Assembly: GCF_943372915.1 (NCBI RefSeq)
Contig: NZ_CALSAN010000002.1
Coordinates: 183,220 to 247,219 of the forward strand
Reading direction: 5' to 3'
From: Ferrovibrio terrae_A
GTDB lineage: Bacteria; Pseudomonadota; Alphaproteobacteria; Ferrovibrionales; Ferrovibrionaceae
DNA length: 64,000 nt
In this document: one piece after another, positions 1 to 6,507 of the stretch
Numbering within the stretch: position 1 is the first letter of the stretch
How the letters are laid out: each line of letters starts with the position of its first letter
Program-made: the position numbers and the translations under genes
Notes under the pieces: generated by a model
Told to the model about the DNA's origin: nothing
Databases searched by the model: none
Seen by the model: the letters and a program-made list of their open reading frames with translations, nothing else

Positions 1-730
1 GGATCGAGGATCCGCCATAGGCGCCCAGACACAGCTTGGCTTCCTTGCCCAGCACCGCCGCCTTGGTCACGCGGCCATCGTCGTGGATCTGCAGGAAGGT
101 GCGATGGATCGCCCGCACCGTGCCGGTGGCATCCACCATCACGGCCACCATGGCCGGGAAATGCTGTTGCACCAGGCCGTGATAAACCTTGGCGTGATAG
201 CGCAGCGATCGCGGCCAGCGGCCCAGCCGCGCAATATCGATGCCGCGCCCCGCCAGATAGGCCGCAGCTGGCGTGCCCTCGATCGGCTGGCCACTCAGCC
301 AGATCGCATGCGCGCGCTTGCGCGTGGCCTCGCTTTCCTCGATCGCATCGCGTTTTTCCGCGTCAATCTCCGCCTGGCTTTTCACCCGTCGCTGGATCTG
401 CGGCGCACCACGGCCGGGATTTTCGAGCCCCAGATGCTGCAGCACCCACTGATAGGTTTTTTTCTTGTCGCCGTTGAACAGAACCTGCGCAATGAGATCG
501 TACACATCGCCGGTTTCACCCGTGGCGCCATCCATCCACAGTCCGGCGCGCGGCCCGCTGAGATGCACCGCCATGCTGTTGCCGGCTTCCCCCGCCAGCG
601 ATCCGCATTTCCATTCCTGGCCGCGCTTCACGCCGCCCGGCAGCAGTTCCATGCACAGATCCAGCGTGCGCAGCTTGAGCATGCCGATCAGTTCGGCGAT
701 CTCGTAACGGCGCGGCGCCACAGGCGACAT
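1..730 (-). CDS. Phage primase / Toprim-type protein, C-terminally cut by the window edge
   Basis: About 243 residues are visible on the minus strand from an ATG at 730, and the frame stays open to base 1. The N-terminal part (roughly 30-75) has the run EWKCGSLAGEAG followed by AGLWMDGATGETGDVYDLI, typical of the DNA-binding front of phage primases. Near residues 150-165 is EGTPAAAYLAGRGI, the hallmark of the DUF7146/P4-type primase region just before a Toprim domain. The Toprim domain itself would lie off-window. The expected role is priming element replication. It begins directly after the stop of the 46-aa gene (TGA then ATG), so it is translationally coupled. A helicase domain may follow but cannot be seen. 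Confidence 0.75.
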   Translation of the reverse strand, partial: MSPVAPRRYEIAELIGMLKLRTLDLCMELLPGGVKRGQEWKCGSLAGEAGNSMAVHLSGPRAGLWMDGATGETGDVYDLIAQVLFNGDKKKTYQWVLQHLGLENPGRGAPQIQRRVKSQAEIDAEKRDAIEESEATRKRAHAIWLSGQPIEGTPAAAYLAGRGIDIARLGRWPRSLRYHAKVYHGLVQQHFPAMVAVMVDATGTVRAIHRTFLQIHDDGRVTKAAVLGKEAKLCLGAYGGSSI

Positions 731-871
731 TCAGTTGCCCCCCATCAGCAGCAGCGACGGCGCCAGGCGCGACACCAGACCAAGCAGCAGCACCACGACA
801 GGTGCACCAAACAGCGCGACCAGCACGCCGATCAGGATGGCATGATGCCGGCGACCTTTTACGATCCCCAT
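731..871 (-). CDS. Small hydrophobic membrane peptide, 46 aa
   Basis: A short reading frame starts at an ATG overlapping the last 13 bases of the peptidase gene and ends exactly before the primase ATG, so all three are coupled in one operon. The product begins MGIVKGRRHH, a basic head, followed by one long hydrophobic stretch from about residue 11 to 32 (ILIGVLVALFGAPVVVLLLG) and a second apolar patch near the C-terminus. This predicts a single-pass inner-membrane peptide with the basic end in the cytoplasm. Its function is unknown. Gene-like spacing on both sides is the main reason to accept it. Holin-like or host-membrane interference roles are possible but unsupported. Confidence 0.55.
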   Translation of the reverse strand: MGIVKGRRHHAILIGVLVALFGAPVVVLLLGLVSRLAPSLLLMGGN

Positions 872-1389
872 GCGTCACCTATCAGGATGGCTTCCGAGAC
901 TTCTAGCGGGCCATCGGCCTGCAGATTGGTATAGGGATTGCCGGATGCAGGGTTCGGATCAAACAGCGCATGGCCCTGCGCCACGATCCAGTGGCCACCG
1001 CCCGGTATCTTGCGCGAGGCAACGCCAAGGATGGCCACGCCGCCATCGTCCAGATGATCTTCAATGCGCCGCAGCGATTGCAGCACAGGCATCTGATCGG
1101 CTACGCGGTCATACCACGAACGCGGATCCTTCACGCAGGGCGGAATGATATGCAGCGCCAGGATGCCACGATCCCACAACACCGCCATGATTTCACATGC
1201 GGCCACGCCCACCGTGCAGTCATCGCCAGCAATCGGCTCGCTATCTTGCAGTTCTCCGACTGTGCGCAGCAGCTGGTGCTGCTGCGCGATCACCGATGAT
1301 CGCAGGCCCAGCACCATGGCGAGGCAGGCCGCGCCGCAATCGTGATTGCCGGTTTGCTCGACCAGCTGGATCCGATCCGGCACCGTCAC
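859..1389 (-). CDS. C39-like (papain-fold) cysteine peptidase, 176 aa
   Basis: The protein starts at a GTG whose last bases overlap the preceding TGA stop (GTGA). The N-terminus contains QTGNHDCGAACLAMVLG, the nucleophile block of C39-like peptidases, with Cys18 as catalytic residue and Gln12 as likely oxyanion partner. His133 in GGGHWIVAQG and Asp144 in LFDPNP complete the expected Cys-His-Asp triad at the usual spacing. There is no signal peptide and no attached ABC transporter, so it should be a free cytosolic enzyme, unlike bacteriocin-processing C39 domains. It sits in the phage early operon between the TSCPD gene and a membrane peptide. The substrate is unknown; cleavage of a host or repressor protein is conceivable. 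Confidence 0.7.
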   Translation of the reverse strand: MTVPDRIQLVEQTGNHDCGAACLAMVLGLRSSVIAQQHQLLRTVGELQDSEPIAGDDCTVGVAACEIMAVLWDRGILALHIIPPCVKDPRSWYDRVADQMPVLQSLRRIEDHLDDGGVAILGVASRKIPGGGHWIVAQGHALFDPNPASGNPYTNLQADGPLEVSEAILIGDAWGS

Positions 1390-1772
1390 GACAGCACCTT
1401 GACGGCAGCGGGATCCTGCAGGCGATCGGCCGCCGCATAGGCTTCCATGATCCCCACCCGCGCCGATGCCTCCAGCTGCGCCGCACGATCCAGCAGCCGA
1501 TCGGCCAGCGATCCCGGCAGGCCGATCCGGTGGCGCAGATCATCCGCGCAGGCATGGCTGCGCAGCAGCAGCGACAGCGCGACACACAGCGATTGCAGCG
1601 TGCCTTCACGCTCGGATCCGACCTTGTTGGCCGTCACGAAGATTTCGCGCGCGATGCCCTGCCGGTCAAAGCCGATCGAGAACAGGCAGGGCTGGCCATC
1701 CAGCTCGATCGCATGCGTGATCGACAGGCGCCGACCGGGAAGCACATGGCCGGGCAGATGGCGATCAGTCAT
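1386..1772 (-). CDS. TSCPD-domain protein (ribonucleotide-reductase-associated fold), 128 aa
   Basis: The core, about residues 20-85, reads FSIGFDRQGIAREIFVTANK, then GSEREGTLQSLCVALSLLLR, then HRIG. This matches the TSCPD pattern: a beta hairpin carrying E-I-F, a G-S turn, and a long helix of 'l..l..alSlaLr' type. TSCPD domains occur at the C-terminus of class II ribonucleotide reductases and as stand-alone proteins in phages. The usual TSCPD cysteine is not obvious here. The chosen ATG (MTDRHLPGH) overlaps the upstream stop as ATGA. A role in nucleotide supply for phage replication is an inference from family and context. Confidence 0.55.
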   Translation of the reverse strand: MTDRHLPGHVLPGRRLSITHAIELDGQPCLFSIGFDRQGIAREIFVTANKVGSEREGTLQSLCVALSLLLRSHACADDLRHRIGLPGSLADRLLDRAAQLEASARVGIMEAYAAADRLQDPAAVKVLS

Positions 1773-2080
1773 GGCCGCACCCGCTGCGGCCACATTTCAC
1801 TGAGGCGATCTGCCAAGCGGCGCTCAAACCGCCGATAGATTAGCCACCACTCAGCGGGTGCCGACAGCAGGAACTCCGTCAGATCTTCACCAGGCGCAAC
1901 ACCAGCCGGAGGCACCAACGTCAATTGTTCGATCGCTACCAGCGCGGCATCGCTACCGGTTCGAGCCAAATATTGGCGCTTCAGATCCAACCGAACTTCC
2001 GGCCAGGCGGCTTGCACCAGCTGGTTGGCTCGACGGTTCAGCGCAGAAGTTTCCTCGCGGCTCAGTTCGCGATCAGTCAT
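1769..2080 (-). CDS. Unknown phage early protein, 103 aa
   Basis: The start MTDRELSREE is chosen because it overlaps the Cro-like gene by 8 bases and ends in an ATGA overlap with the next gene. The protein is soluble and probably mostly helical, rich in Arg, Leu and Glu, with a Trp pair (AEWWLIYRRFERRL) near residues 80-92. No recognised domain is seen. Eighteen identical bases surround this start and the start of the next gene (2069-2086 and 1761-1778), so both proteins begin MTDR. Position two in the early operon suggests an accessory replication or regulatory role, but nothing in the sequence proves it. Confidence 0.6.
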   Translation of the reverse strand: MTDRELSREETSALNRRANQLVQAAWPEVRLDLKRQYLARTGSDAALVAIEQLTLVPPAGVAPGEDLTEFLLSAPAEWWLIYRRFERRLADRLSEMWPQRVRP

Positions 2081-2429
2081 GGCCGCCCTCGGAAAAAGCG
2101 GCCGGCGCCCCAGAGGTTGACACACCGGCCGGAGTTTCACGCAGGGAGGAAATAACCGGCTGCGAGCCGGCCACCGCCGCAGCGATCGACGCCACGGAGA
2201 TCTCATCAAGGAACAGATTGGGATCGATACCGCACGCTCGCTTCAGCTGACCCAGCGCGCATGCAGTCGGCAGCCGCTGCGCCAATTCGTACCGCCCCCA
2301 TGCCGTCTGACTGATCTGGGCACGCCGCGCTGCCTCATCCTGGCTGATCCCTACCGGGCCAGTGTCCATCTTGGGGTTTTTGGGCTGCCTTTTCCGCCAA
2401 TCCAGCATCGCCAGTGCACCACGGTTCAT
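2073..2429 (-). CDS. Cro-like Xre-family regulator, 118 aa
   Basis: The region around residues 25-75 (ISQDEAARRAQISQTAWGRYE, then LKRACGIDPNLFLDE) is a helix-turn-helix of the Xre/Cro type. The tail is Ala/Ser/Pro-rich and low complexity. The gene is the first of the leftward early operon and diverges from the CI-like repressor across an operator-rich region, which is the position of cro in lambda. The start is uncertain: the first ATG at 2429 lies almost on a TTAACCCC operator half-site with a poor ribosome site, and an in-frame ATG at 2408 (MLDWRKR) is a good alternative. It probably represses the CI promoter and sets the lytic decision. Confidence 0.7.
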   Translation of the reverse strand: MNRGALAMLDWRKRQPKNPKMDTGPVGISQDEAARRAQISQTAWGRYELAQRLPTACALGQLKRACGIDPNLFLDEISVASIAAAVAGSQPVISSLRETPAGVSTSGAPAAFSEGGHD

Positions 2430-2596
2430 CGTTTAACCCCGTTTGGAGGCAACATCTGGGGGGTTCGAACGATAAACCCCCTACATTTCGTGGCTTGGGC
2501 TTAACCCCTCTCGGGGGTTATTGTCAAGCCATGCTGTCGCAAAGCGAACCTAAGGGCTGTTTGAACCTTACCCCGTTAGGGGTGAGGTTGACCGGC
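2430..2596. promoter_or_regulatory. Divergent operator/promoter region between Cro-like and CI-like genes
   Basis: Four sites share the halves TTAACCCC and GGGGTTAA. They are 2433-2452 (TTAACCCC-gttt-GGAGGCAA, imperfect), 2460-2480 (GGGGTT and AACCCC, outward-facing order), 2502-2520 (TAACCCC-n5-GGGGTTA, perfect) and 2568-2585 (TTACCCC-gtta-GGGGTGA). This is the pattern of a multi-site phage right operator serving both a repressor-maintenance promoter and an early lytic promoter. Exact -35/-10 boxes could not be fixed by eye. Confidence 0.7.
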
Positions 2597-3223
2597 ATGG
2601 ACATTGAGAGCCGCGCGACGCATTTCCTTCGCCACTGGCGGACAGCAAAAAAACTCAGCCAAGCAGCCCTGGCCGAACTCGCCGGCACCGTTCAGCAGCA
2701 CATCGCAAAGCTTGAGAACGGAGAACGGGACTTGGTCCCACAGCAGGCAAGGCGCCTGGCTTCTGCGCTGGGCATCAATATGCGCCAGCTGTATTTCGGC
2801 CCTGATGAACCCAACGACGAAGAATTCGCATTGATCCAGAAACTGCGGATGCTCCCTGAGAGCAGGCGGCGCGCGGTTTTAGAGGTTGTCGGCGGAATGG
2901 ATCTTTCCCTGCCCGTATCGCCACAAGCCGCGATCCCTGCTGCGCTGGCGCAGGCTGCTGACGAAATGGGAAAGCCGATCGCCAACTTCGATCGGGCTAG
3001 GTGGGAAGAACTCCAGCGCTTCACATCGAACGAACTTGCCCAGATCCGCGAGATCCAGCAGCCCAGCGATCAGCGCCTGGACGAGATCGTGGCCACGGTC
3101 TACCTGCTGGATATGAAGAACGCCGAAATGGGCCACCGCCCGGATTTCTCTCAGCTGCAGCTATTCGTCCGCGGCCAAGCCAAGAGCCTGCGCGCGGAGC
3201 GCCGCCGCCGCCCTCAGGCGTAA
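2597..3223 (+). CDS. CI-like phage repressor, Xre family, 208 aa
   Basis: The start is placed at MDIESRATHF, just downstream of the last operator copy; longer upstream extension would read through the operators. Residues 13-65 form a clear helix-turn-helix (LSQAALAELAGTVQQHIAKL, then a second conserved strip up to QLYFGPD). The C-terminal half is helical and charged, ending in a basic tail (RAERRRRPQA). The Ser-Lys autoproteolysis dyad of LexA/CI S24 peptidases is not visible, so induction may not go through RecA-stimulated self-cleavage. It should keep the element silent by binding the TTAACCCC-type operators on both sides of its gene. Confidence 0.75.
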   Translation: MDIESRATHFLRHWRTAKKLSQAALAELAGTVQQHIAKLENGERDLVPQQARRLASALGINMRQLYFGPDEPNDEEFALIQKLRMLPESRRRAVLEVVGGMDLSLPVSPQAAIPAALAQAADEMGKPIANFDRARWEELQRFTSNELAQIREIQQPSDQRLDEIVATVYLLDMKNAEMGHRPDFSQLQLFVRGQAKSLRAERRRRPQA

Positions 3224-3739
3224 GCACTACCCGCCCCGCGCGTTACCCCGGCATAAATTTCCCGTTGACAGGCGCCTGCCCGACAGGGTTGCATACTAAT
3301 GCTCTTGCTGCATCCGGTGTTATGCACCAGAGGCGGCGGGGGCAGCCTGATTACCCCTCAGGCATGCCACGGGCTGGAACCCGCCAGGCAAACCGATGAT
3401 CAACGATTTGCCTGCCCACCGGCGCGAGCGCGCGCATGGGCAGGATGGGGGGTTTTGGGCGTGTCGAACAGGTTTAGCCGTGATAACCCGGCACACAATT
3501 TTGTAAGGGATGACGCCCGCTTAGCGGGTCTATGGTCTCGACTAGCCTCACAGATTGCTGCCTTGTGGCCGACTGACGATGGCAGCGGGCAAAGCGCACC
3601 GTTGCCACAGCCCTCACGCGATCAAATTGCAATGGCAATCATTCCGGCCTGCGCACCGAGCTCCGAATACCAGAGCCAGAGCAGTTCGGATGAAAACCCC
3701 TCGCCTTAAGGGCAGAGGTTTCACATGAAACAGCTGATT
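3224..3739 (+). other. Rex-position region with hairpins and short overlapping frames; possible Ash/Icd-like remnant
   Basis: No convincing long gene is seen in this stretch after the CI stop. It holds a TTGACA box at 3264-3269, which may start a transcript. A strong hairpin lies at 3411-3444 (CCTGCCCA pairing with TGGGCAGG, with an inner GCGCG/CGCGC stem), followed by G-rich sequence and TTTT. The short frame 3322-3399 encodes RGQPDYPSGMPRAGTRQAN, and a longer frame 3299-3709 ends with MAIIPACAPSSEYQSQ. Both recall, from memory, the Ash/Icd family of P4-like and lambdoid prophages. Bases 3693-3720 form a dyad around CCTTAAGG. Coding status is undecided. Confidence 0.35.
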
Positions 3740-3772
3740 GGGGTTGACGACTAACCCCTTTCGGCTGTAATG
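3740..3772 (+). promoter_or_regulatory. Left-operator-like site ahead of the rightward early operon
   Basis: GGGGTT at 3740-3745 and AACCCC at 3753-3758 repeat the arrangement at 2460-2480. TAACCCCTTTCGG at 3752-3764 closely repeats TAACCCCTCTCGG at 2502-2514. The site lies 37 bases upstream of the Xre gene at 3809, which also has a good ribosome site (GGAGG at 3795-3799). It is best read as the second operator through which the CI-like repressor shuts off the integrase-side operon. Confidence 0.6.
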
Positions 3773-3808
3773 CTCGCCTCGGTTCTAACCGAACGGAGGC
3801 TTGCCACC

Positions 3809-4270
3809 ATGACAATCATTCCGGCCGCATCAGCCCCGGCCGCGCTTCCCGATCCCCGTGAAATTGACCGCCAGATCGGTGAACGATTGAAGCAGGAGCG
3901 TTTGCGCGCCGGCTTCACCCAGGCCGCAGCGGGCAACCGCATCGGCATCAGCTATCAGCAGATCCAGAAATACGAAACCGGGTCCAATCGCATCAGCGCC
4001 GGCCGCATCGTGCAGATGGCCACGCTGTTCGGCACCACGGCCGCGCGGATCTTCGAGAGCGCGACCGTGACCGGCGACGATCGCAGCAGCAATTTCGGCG
4101 CCATCCGCCTGCAGCATGCTTTCGCGCGGATCCAGGACCGCACCGTGCGCAACCAGCTGGTGGCGCTGGTGGAGACTGTGGCCGGATCCCAGCCGCAGAT
4201 CCGGAGCGCCGCGCCGATCGTGCTGGATCTGGCGCATCTGAAACCGCTGCCCGGATCGGAAGCGGCATGA
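3809..4270 (+). CDS. Xre-family regulator heading the rightward operon, 153 aa
   Basis: The ATG at 3809 has a GGAGG ribosome site 9 bases upstream. Residues 20-75 are a textbook Xre helix-turn-helix: IGERLKQERLRAGFTQAAAG, then IGISYQQIQKYETGSNRISA, then GRIVQMATLFG. This subtype (GISYQQIQKYE) is common in alphaproteobacteria. The C-terminal third (AIRLQHAFARIQDRTVRNQL) is a helical strip often following this HTH. As first gene of the operon it may autoregulate or antagonise the CI-like protein. Its first 18 bases nearly repeat those at 3632-3649 (one mismatch). The stop overlaps the next ATG. Confidence 0.8.
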   Translation: MTIIPAASAPAALPDPREIDRQIGERLKQERLRAGFTQAAAGNRIGISYQQIQKYETGSNRISAGRIVQMATLFGTTAARIFESATVTGDDRSSNFGAIRLQHAFARIQDRTVRNQLVALVETVAGSQPQIRSAAPIVLDLAHLKPLPGSEAA

Positions 4271-4551
4271 CCACGCGCATGCTCTACAGGCGCCGGCCGG
4301 CCGCGCCCGCACTGCCGCCAAAGAAACCGCCGACCATGACAGACCTTGCCGTGATCGGCGCGCGCCGCCTGGCCAAACGAGCCCGCGACAATGAACGCAC
4401 CGCCATCCAGCTTGGCGATGCTGCCGAGGCCGCCGATTACAACGAGGTGGCGGCGGATCTGGAGAAGAAGGCCGACGCACTCGAAGCCGGCACGCTGACC
4501 TTTGACTACGAAACGCACAAGCATCTGGTGACAGAGGGAAGGAAGCCATGA
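4267..4551 (+). CDS. Unknown phage protein, 94 aa
   Basis: It overlaps the preceding stop as ATGA and the following start in the same way, so it is a coupled operon gene. The first 23 residues are basic and proline-rich (MTTRMLYRRRPAAPALPPKK); a second in-frame ATG at MTDLAVIGAR, residue 24, could be the real start. The rest is helical and charged, with LEKKADALEAGTL suggesting a short coiled coil. No domain is recognised. Confidence 0.55.
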   Translation: MTTRMLYRRRPAAPALPPKKPPTMTDLAVIGARRLAKRARDNERTAIQLGDAAEAADYNEVAADLEKKADALEAGTLTFDYETHKHLVTEGRKP

Positions 4552-5162
4552 GCAGCAAAGACAGACAGCCCTATTATGCCGATGGCAGAGCGGTTTTTGT
4601 CGCACCCAAGACCAACCCGACCACCGGGGCCATTTCCATGGGCTTCTGCGTCTGCGAAGCCGACACACCCGAGAACGCCGCCGAGATTGCAAACCGCCTT
4701 TGCGATGCTGATCGATATCGCTATCTGCGGAGCCGCGATCTAAACACGATCGACCAGGGCGGCATCTTCGCCGGCACGGTACCGGACAACACGGTGATGA
4801 ACGGCCGCGATCTGGATGCCGCGATCGACGCAGCTATGGTTCCCGGCAAAGCCGGGCGGCTGACCAGTGGCCTACTGGACGAACGCCAGCTGTTGCTGGC
4901 CGAGGCCGAAGCCAGCCTGCTATCGGCCCGCGATGATCTGCGCACTGTCGCCGGGCTCGATCGCTTCATCAATTCCGGCGAGGCCATCGATCAGGGCGAC
5001 GCCGACACACTGGAAGCGATCGCCAACGAGATCGAAGAACAGGCCGGCGACGTTCACCAGATCCTGCACCATTCCTGCCAGGCCGCCACCGATACCGGTT
5101 CCGCGATCGGAACCGGACTCAGCAGCGAAGCCGTCAAAGGGAGCGCCCCCCATGTCAAGTGA
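4548..5162 (+). CDS. Unknown phage protein, 204 aa
   Basis: The N-terminal 45 residues look like a small mixed fold (AVFVAPKTNPTTGAISMGFC). Residues 55-100 contain RYRYLRSRDLNTIDQGGIFA, then DLDAAIDAAM, a strip I associate with hypothetical phage proteins of 'DADRYRWLR' type that often sit among early genes. The second half is helical and acidic. Coupled overlaps at both ends (ATGA with the previous gene, 11-base overlap with the next) support it as real. No enzymatic motif is visible. Confidence 0.6.
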   Translation: MSSKDRQPYYADGRAVFVAPKTNPTTGAISMGFCVCEADTPENAAEIANRLCDADRYRYLRSRDLNTIDQGGIFAGTVPDNTVMNGRDLDAAIDAAMVPGKAGRLTSGLLDERQLLLAEAEASLLSARDDLRTVAGLDRFINSGEAIDQGDADTLEAIANEIEEQAGDVHQILHHSCQAATDTGSAIGTGLSSEAVKGSAPHVK

Positions 5163-5340
5163 CCGCAACACGACGACGACACGCGACGGCGAAGTGGTGC
5201 AGGTGATCTGCCGGATCCCCGGCCGCGCCACGCTGGTGAAAAGCGCCGAGGGTGGCACGCGCTGGGTGAAGCCGGCTTTTGCCCGCATGACGCCGGCCGA
5301 GCGTGAACAGGTGATGGATGGCGGCGATGCTCACCACTGA
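5152..5340 (+). CDS. Small phage protein, 62 aa
   Basis: The start MSSDRNTTTT lies within the last 11 bases of the upstream gene. The protein is short and mixed: a beta-rich centre (GEVVQVICRIPGRATLVKSA) followed by a helix (MTPAEREQVMDG). It has one Cys and no metal motif. Function is not recognised. It is accepted because it fills the gap between two coupled genes and overlaps both. Confidence 0.5.
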   Translation: MSSDRNTTTTRDGEVVQVICRIPGRATLVKSAEGGTRWVKPAFARMTPAEREQVMDGGDAHH

Positions 5341-5776
5341 GCAATACGAACGCCTATATCAAGTGCTGCTCGCCGCCGATTACGGCAACCGAGATCTGGA
5401 CGCCGACATGATCGAGGCCCTTGGCAGCAGCGTTAAGCGCGCGCAGGACAAGGGCTATTGCTGGCGCTACCTCGATCACCATTACGGCCGCAATGTCTGG
5501 TGCGCCCTGCCGCGCATCAGCACGGATATGGCCGCCGCCATGCGTTGGTCAAACGCGATGATCGGATCCGACTGGCGAATGGTGATCTGGTCGCCAGCAC
5601 CACGCAATCTCCTGCTGGATGCCCCGGTGATGCACCGCCATGCAGCAGCGATCACACCAGCCGCCACCGACATGGACATGAAAATCTATGCCCTGTCGGC
5701 CGCAACGCCGGCACTCGCTATCTGTCGCAGCCTCATCCGCCACGTCTGGAGCCATCAGGGAGCCAAGGCAGCATGA
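5318..5776 (+). CDS. Phage ABA-sandwich-like protein, 152 aa
   Basis: DADMIEALGSSV near residues 28-40 and PRISTDMAAAMRWSNA near 65-80 match the 'ala-leu-gly ... ysTDiaAAm' pattern of the phage ABA-sandwich domain. The end, ATPALAICRSLIRHVW, matches its 'alaiCrAaL' helix. These proteins are small, of unknown function, and typical of tailed-phage early regions. Two starts are possible: 5318 (MAAM) or 5327 (MLTTEQYERL). The second fits the usual family start. The stop overlaps the next ATG. Confidence 0.65.
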   Translation: MAAMLTTEQYERLYQVLLAADYGNRDLDADMIEALGSSVKRAQDKGYCWRYLDHHYGRNVWCALPRISTDMAAAMRWSNAMIGSDWRMVIWSPAPRNLLLDAPVMHRHAAAITPAATDMDMKIYALSAATPALAICRSLIRHVWSHQGAKAA

Positions 5777-6096
5777 ACCGCCACACCCGCCGCGCACACG
5801 CAGCAATCAAGGCCCAGCGCGAGGCCATGCCAAACACCGGCCTGCATTACATTCAGCGCCGCATGCCCAACGGGATCGTGCAGGACTGCGAGGTGAAGGA
5901 TCTGCTGCAGGGCGATGTGTACCGGGAAATGGAACCCGGCATGGCCGGCCCGTGGAAGCTGGCACTGGCCAATGCCGAACGCCTGCCTAGCAAGGAGTTT
6001 CCCGGCCGGCATTACTGGCAGGTGAAGTCCCGCCTGGCGCTGAAAGTGGAGATCCCGACAGCCGACGAGATCGCCGGCATCACAAAAACGCTCTGA
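5773..6096 (+). CDS. Unknown phage protein, 107 aa
   Basis: The start MNRHTRRAHAAIKAQREA overlaps the previous stop. It has a basic N-terminal helix of about 20 residues, then a mixed soluble domain (GLHYIQRRMPNGIVQDCEVK, then KEFPGRHYWQVKSRLALKVE). Nothing diagnostic is seen. The gene is followed after 6 bases by the ASCH-like gene with GAGGTCACATG as its ribosome region. A nucleic-acid-binding role would fit the basic helix, but this is only a guess. Confidence 0.5.
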   Translation: MNRHTRRAHAAIKAQREAMPNTGLHYIQRRMPNGIVQDCEVKDLLQGDVYREMEPGMAGPWKLALANAERLPSKEFPGRHYWQVKSRLALKVEIPTADEIAGITKTL

Positions 6097-6102
6097 GGTC
6101 AC

Positions 6103-6507
6103 ATGGTCGCCTATAGCTTCAACAAGCAATTCGCGCTGCCGATCATCACCGGCCGCAAGCAGCAGACGATCCGCAAGCCCCGCCCGCGCCATGCCCGGCC
6201 GGGCGAAACCCTGCAGCTGTATCAGGGCATGCGCACAAAGCATTGCGCCCTGATCGGCACGGCCCGCTGTTTCCAGACCATGGCGATCAAGATCCAGCTG
6301 GAAGCAAACAAGGTGATCACCACCAGCCCCAACGATGGCAGCCTGGACACATGGGCGAGCAGCAAGGCCCTGGATCAGTTTGCGCAGTCAGATGGCTTCC
6401 GCGACTGGCAGGACATGAAGGCGTTCTGGCACAAGACGCACCCCGGCCTGGCCGTATTTGAAGGCGTGCTGATCCGCTGGGAACAGTTCACCGAGGCGCA
6501 GCCCTAA
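6103..6507 (+). CDS. ASCH/PUA-like domain protein, 134 aa
   Basis: The first 55 residues, with FNKQFALPIITGRKQQTIRK, then RHARPGETLQLYQGMRTKHC, follow the ASCH pattern 'F...f...I..G.K.qTIR......pGd.l.ly.G.r......'. ASCH domains share the PUA fold and bind RNA or modified nucleotides; several phages encode them. Cys47 and Cys56 (AR-C) lie where similar proteins often have cysteines. It is in the operon leading to integrase and ends in a TAATG overlap with the HNH-like gene. The specific ligand is unknown. Confidence 0.65.
   Translation: MVAYSFNKQFALPIITGRKQQTIRKPRPRHARPGETLQLYQGMRTKHCALIGTARCFQTMAIKIQLEANKVITTSPNDGSLDTWASSKALDQFAQSDGFRDWQDMKAFWHKTHPGLAVFEGVLIRWEQFTEAQP

Noticed and set aside
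731..871. The 46-aa peptide as a double-glycine substrate of the C39-like peptidase
   Set aside because: The only Gly-Gly is two residues from the C-terminus, so cleavage would release a single residue; no leader-type sequence is present.
516..878. 120-codon minus-strand frame
   Set aside because: It overlaps the primase and 46-aa genes in another frame; composition is Arg/Ala/Gly-rich and the overlapping frames have better coupling and domain support.
83..934. 283-codon open frame on the plus strand in the phage region
   Set aside because: It is antisense to the primase, membrane peptide and peptidase genes, rich in His, Gln and Arg as expected from a shadow, and has no domain.
3725..3754. 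Nine-codon frame MKQLIGVDD before the left operator
   Set aside because: It is too short to support, and it overlaps the operator; possible leader peptide but no evidence.
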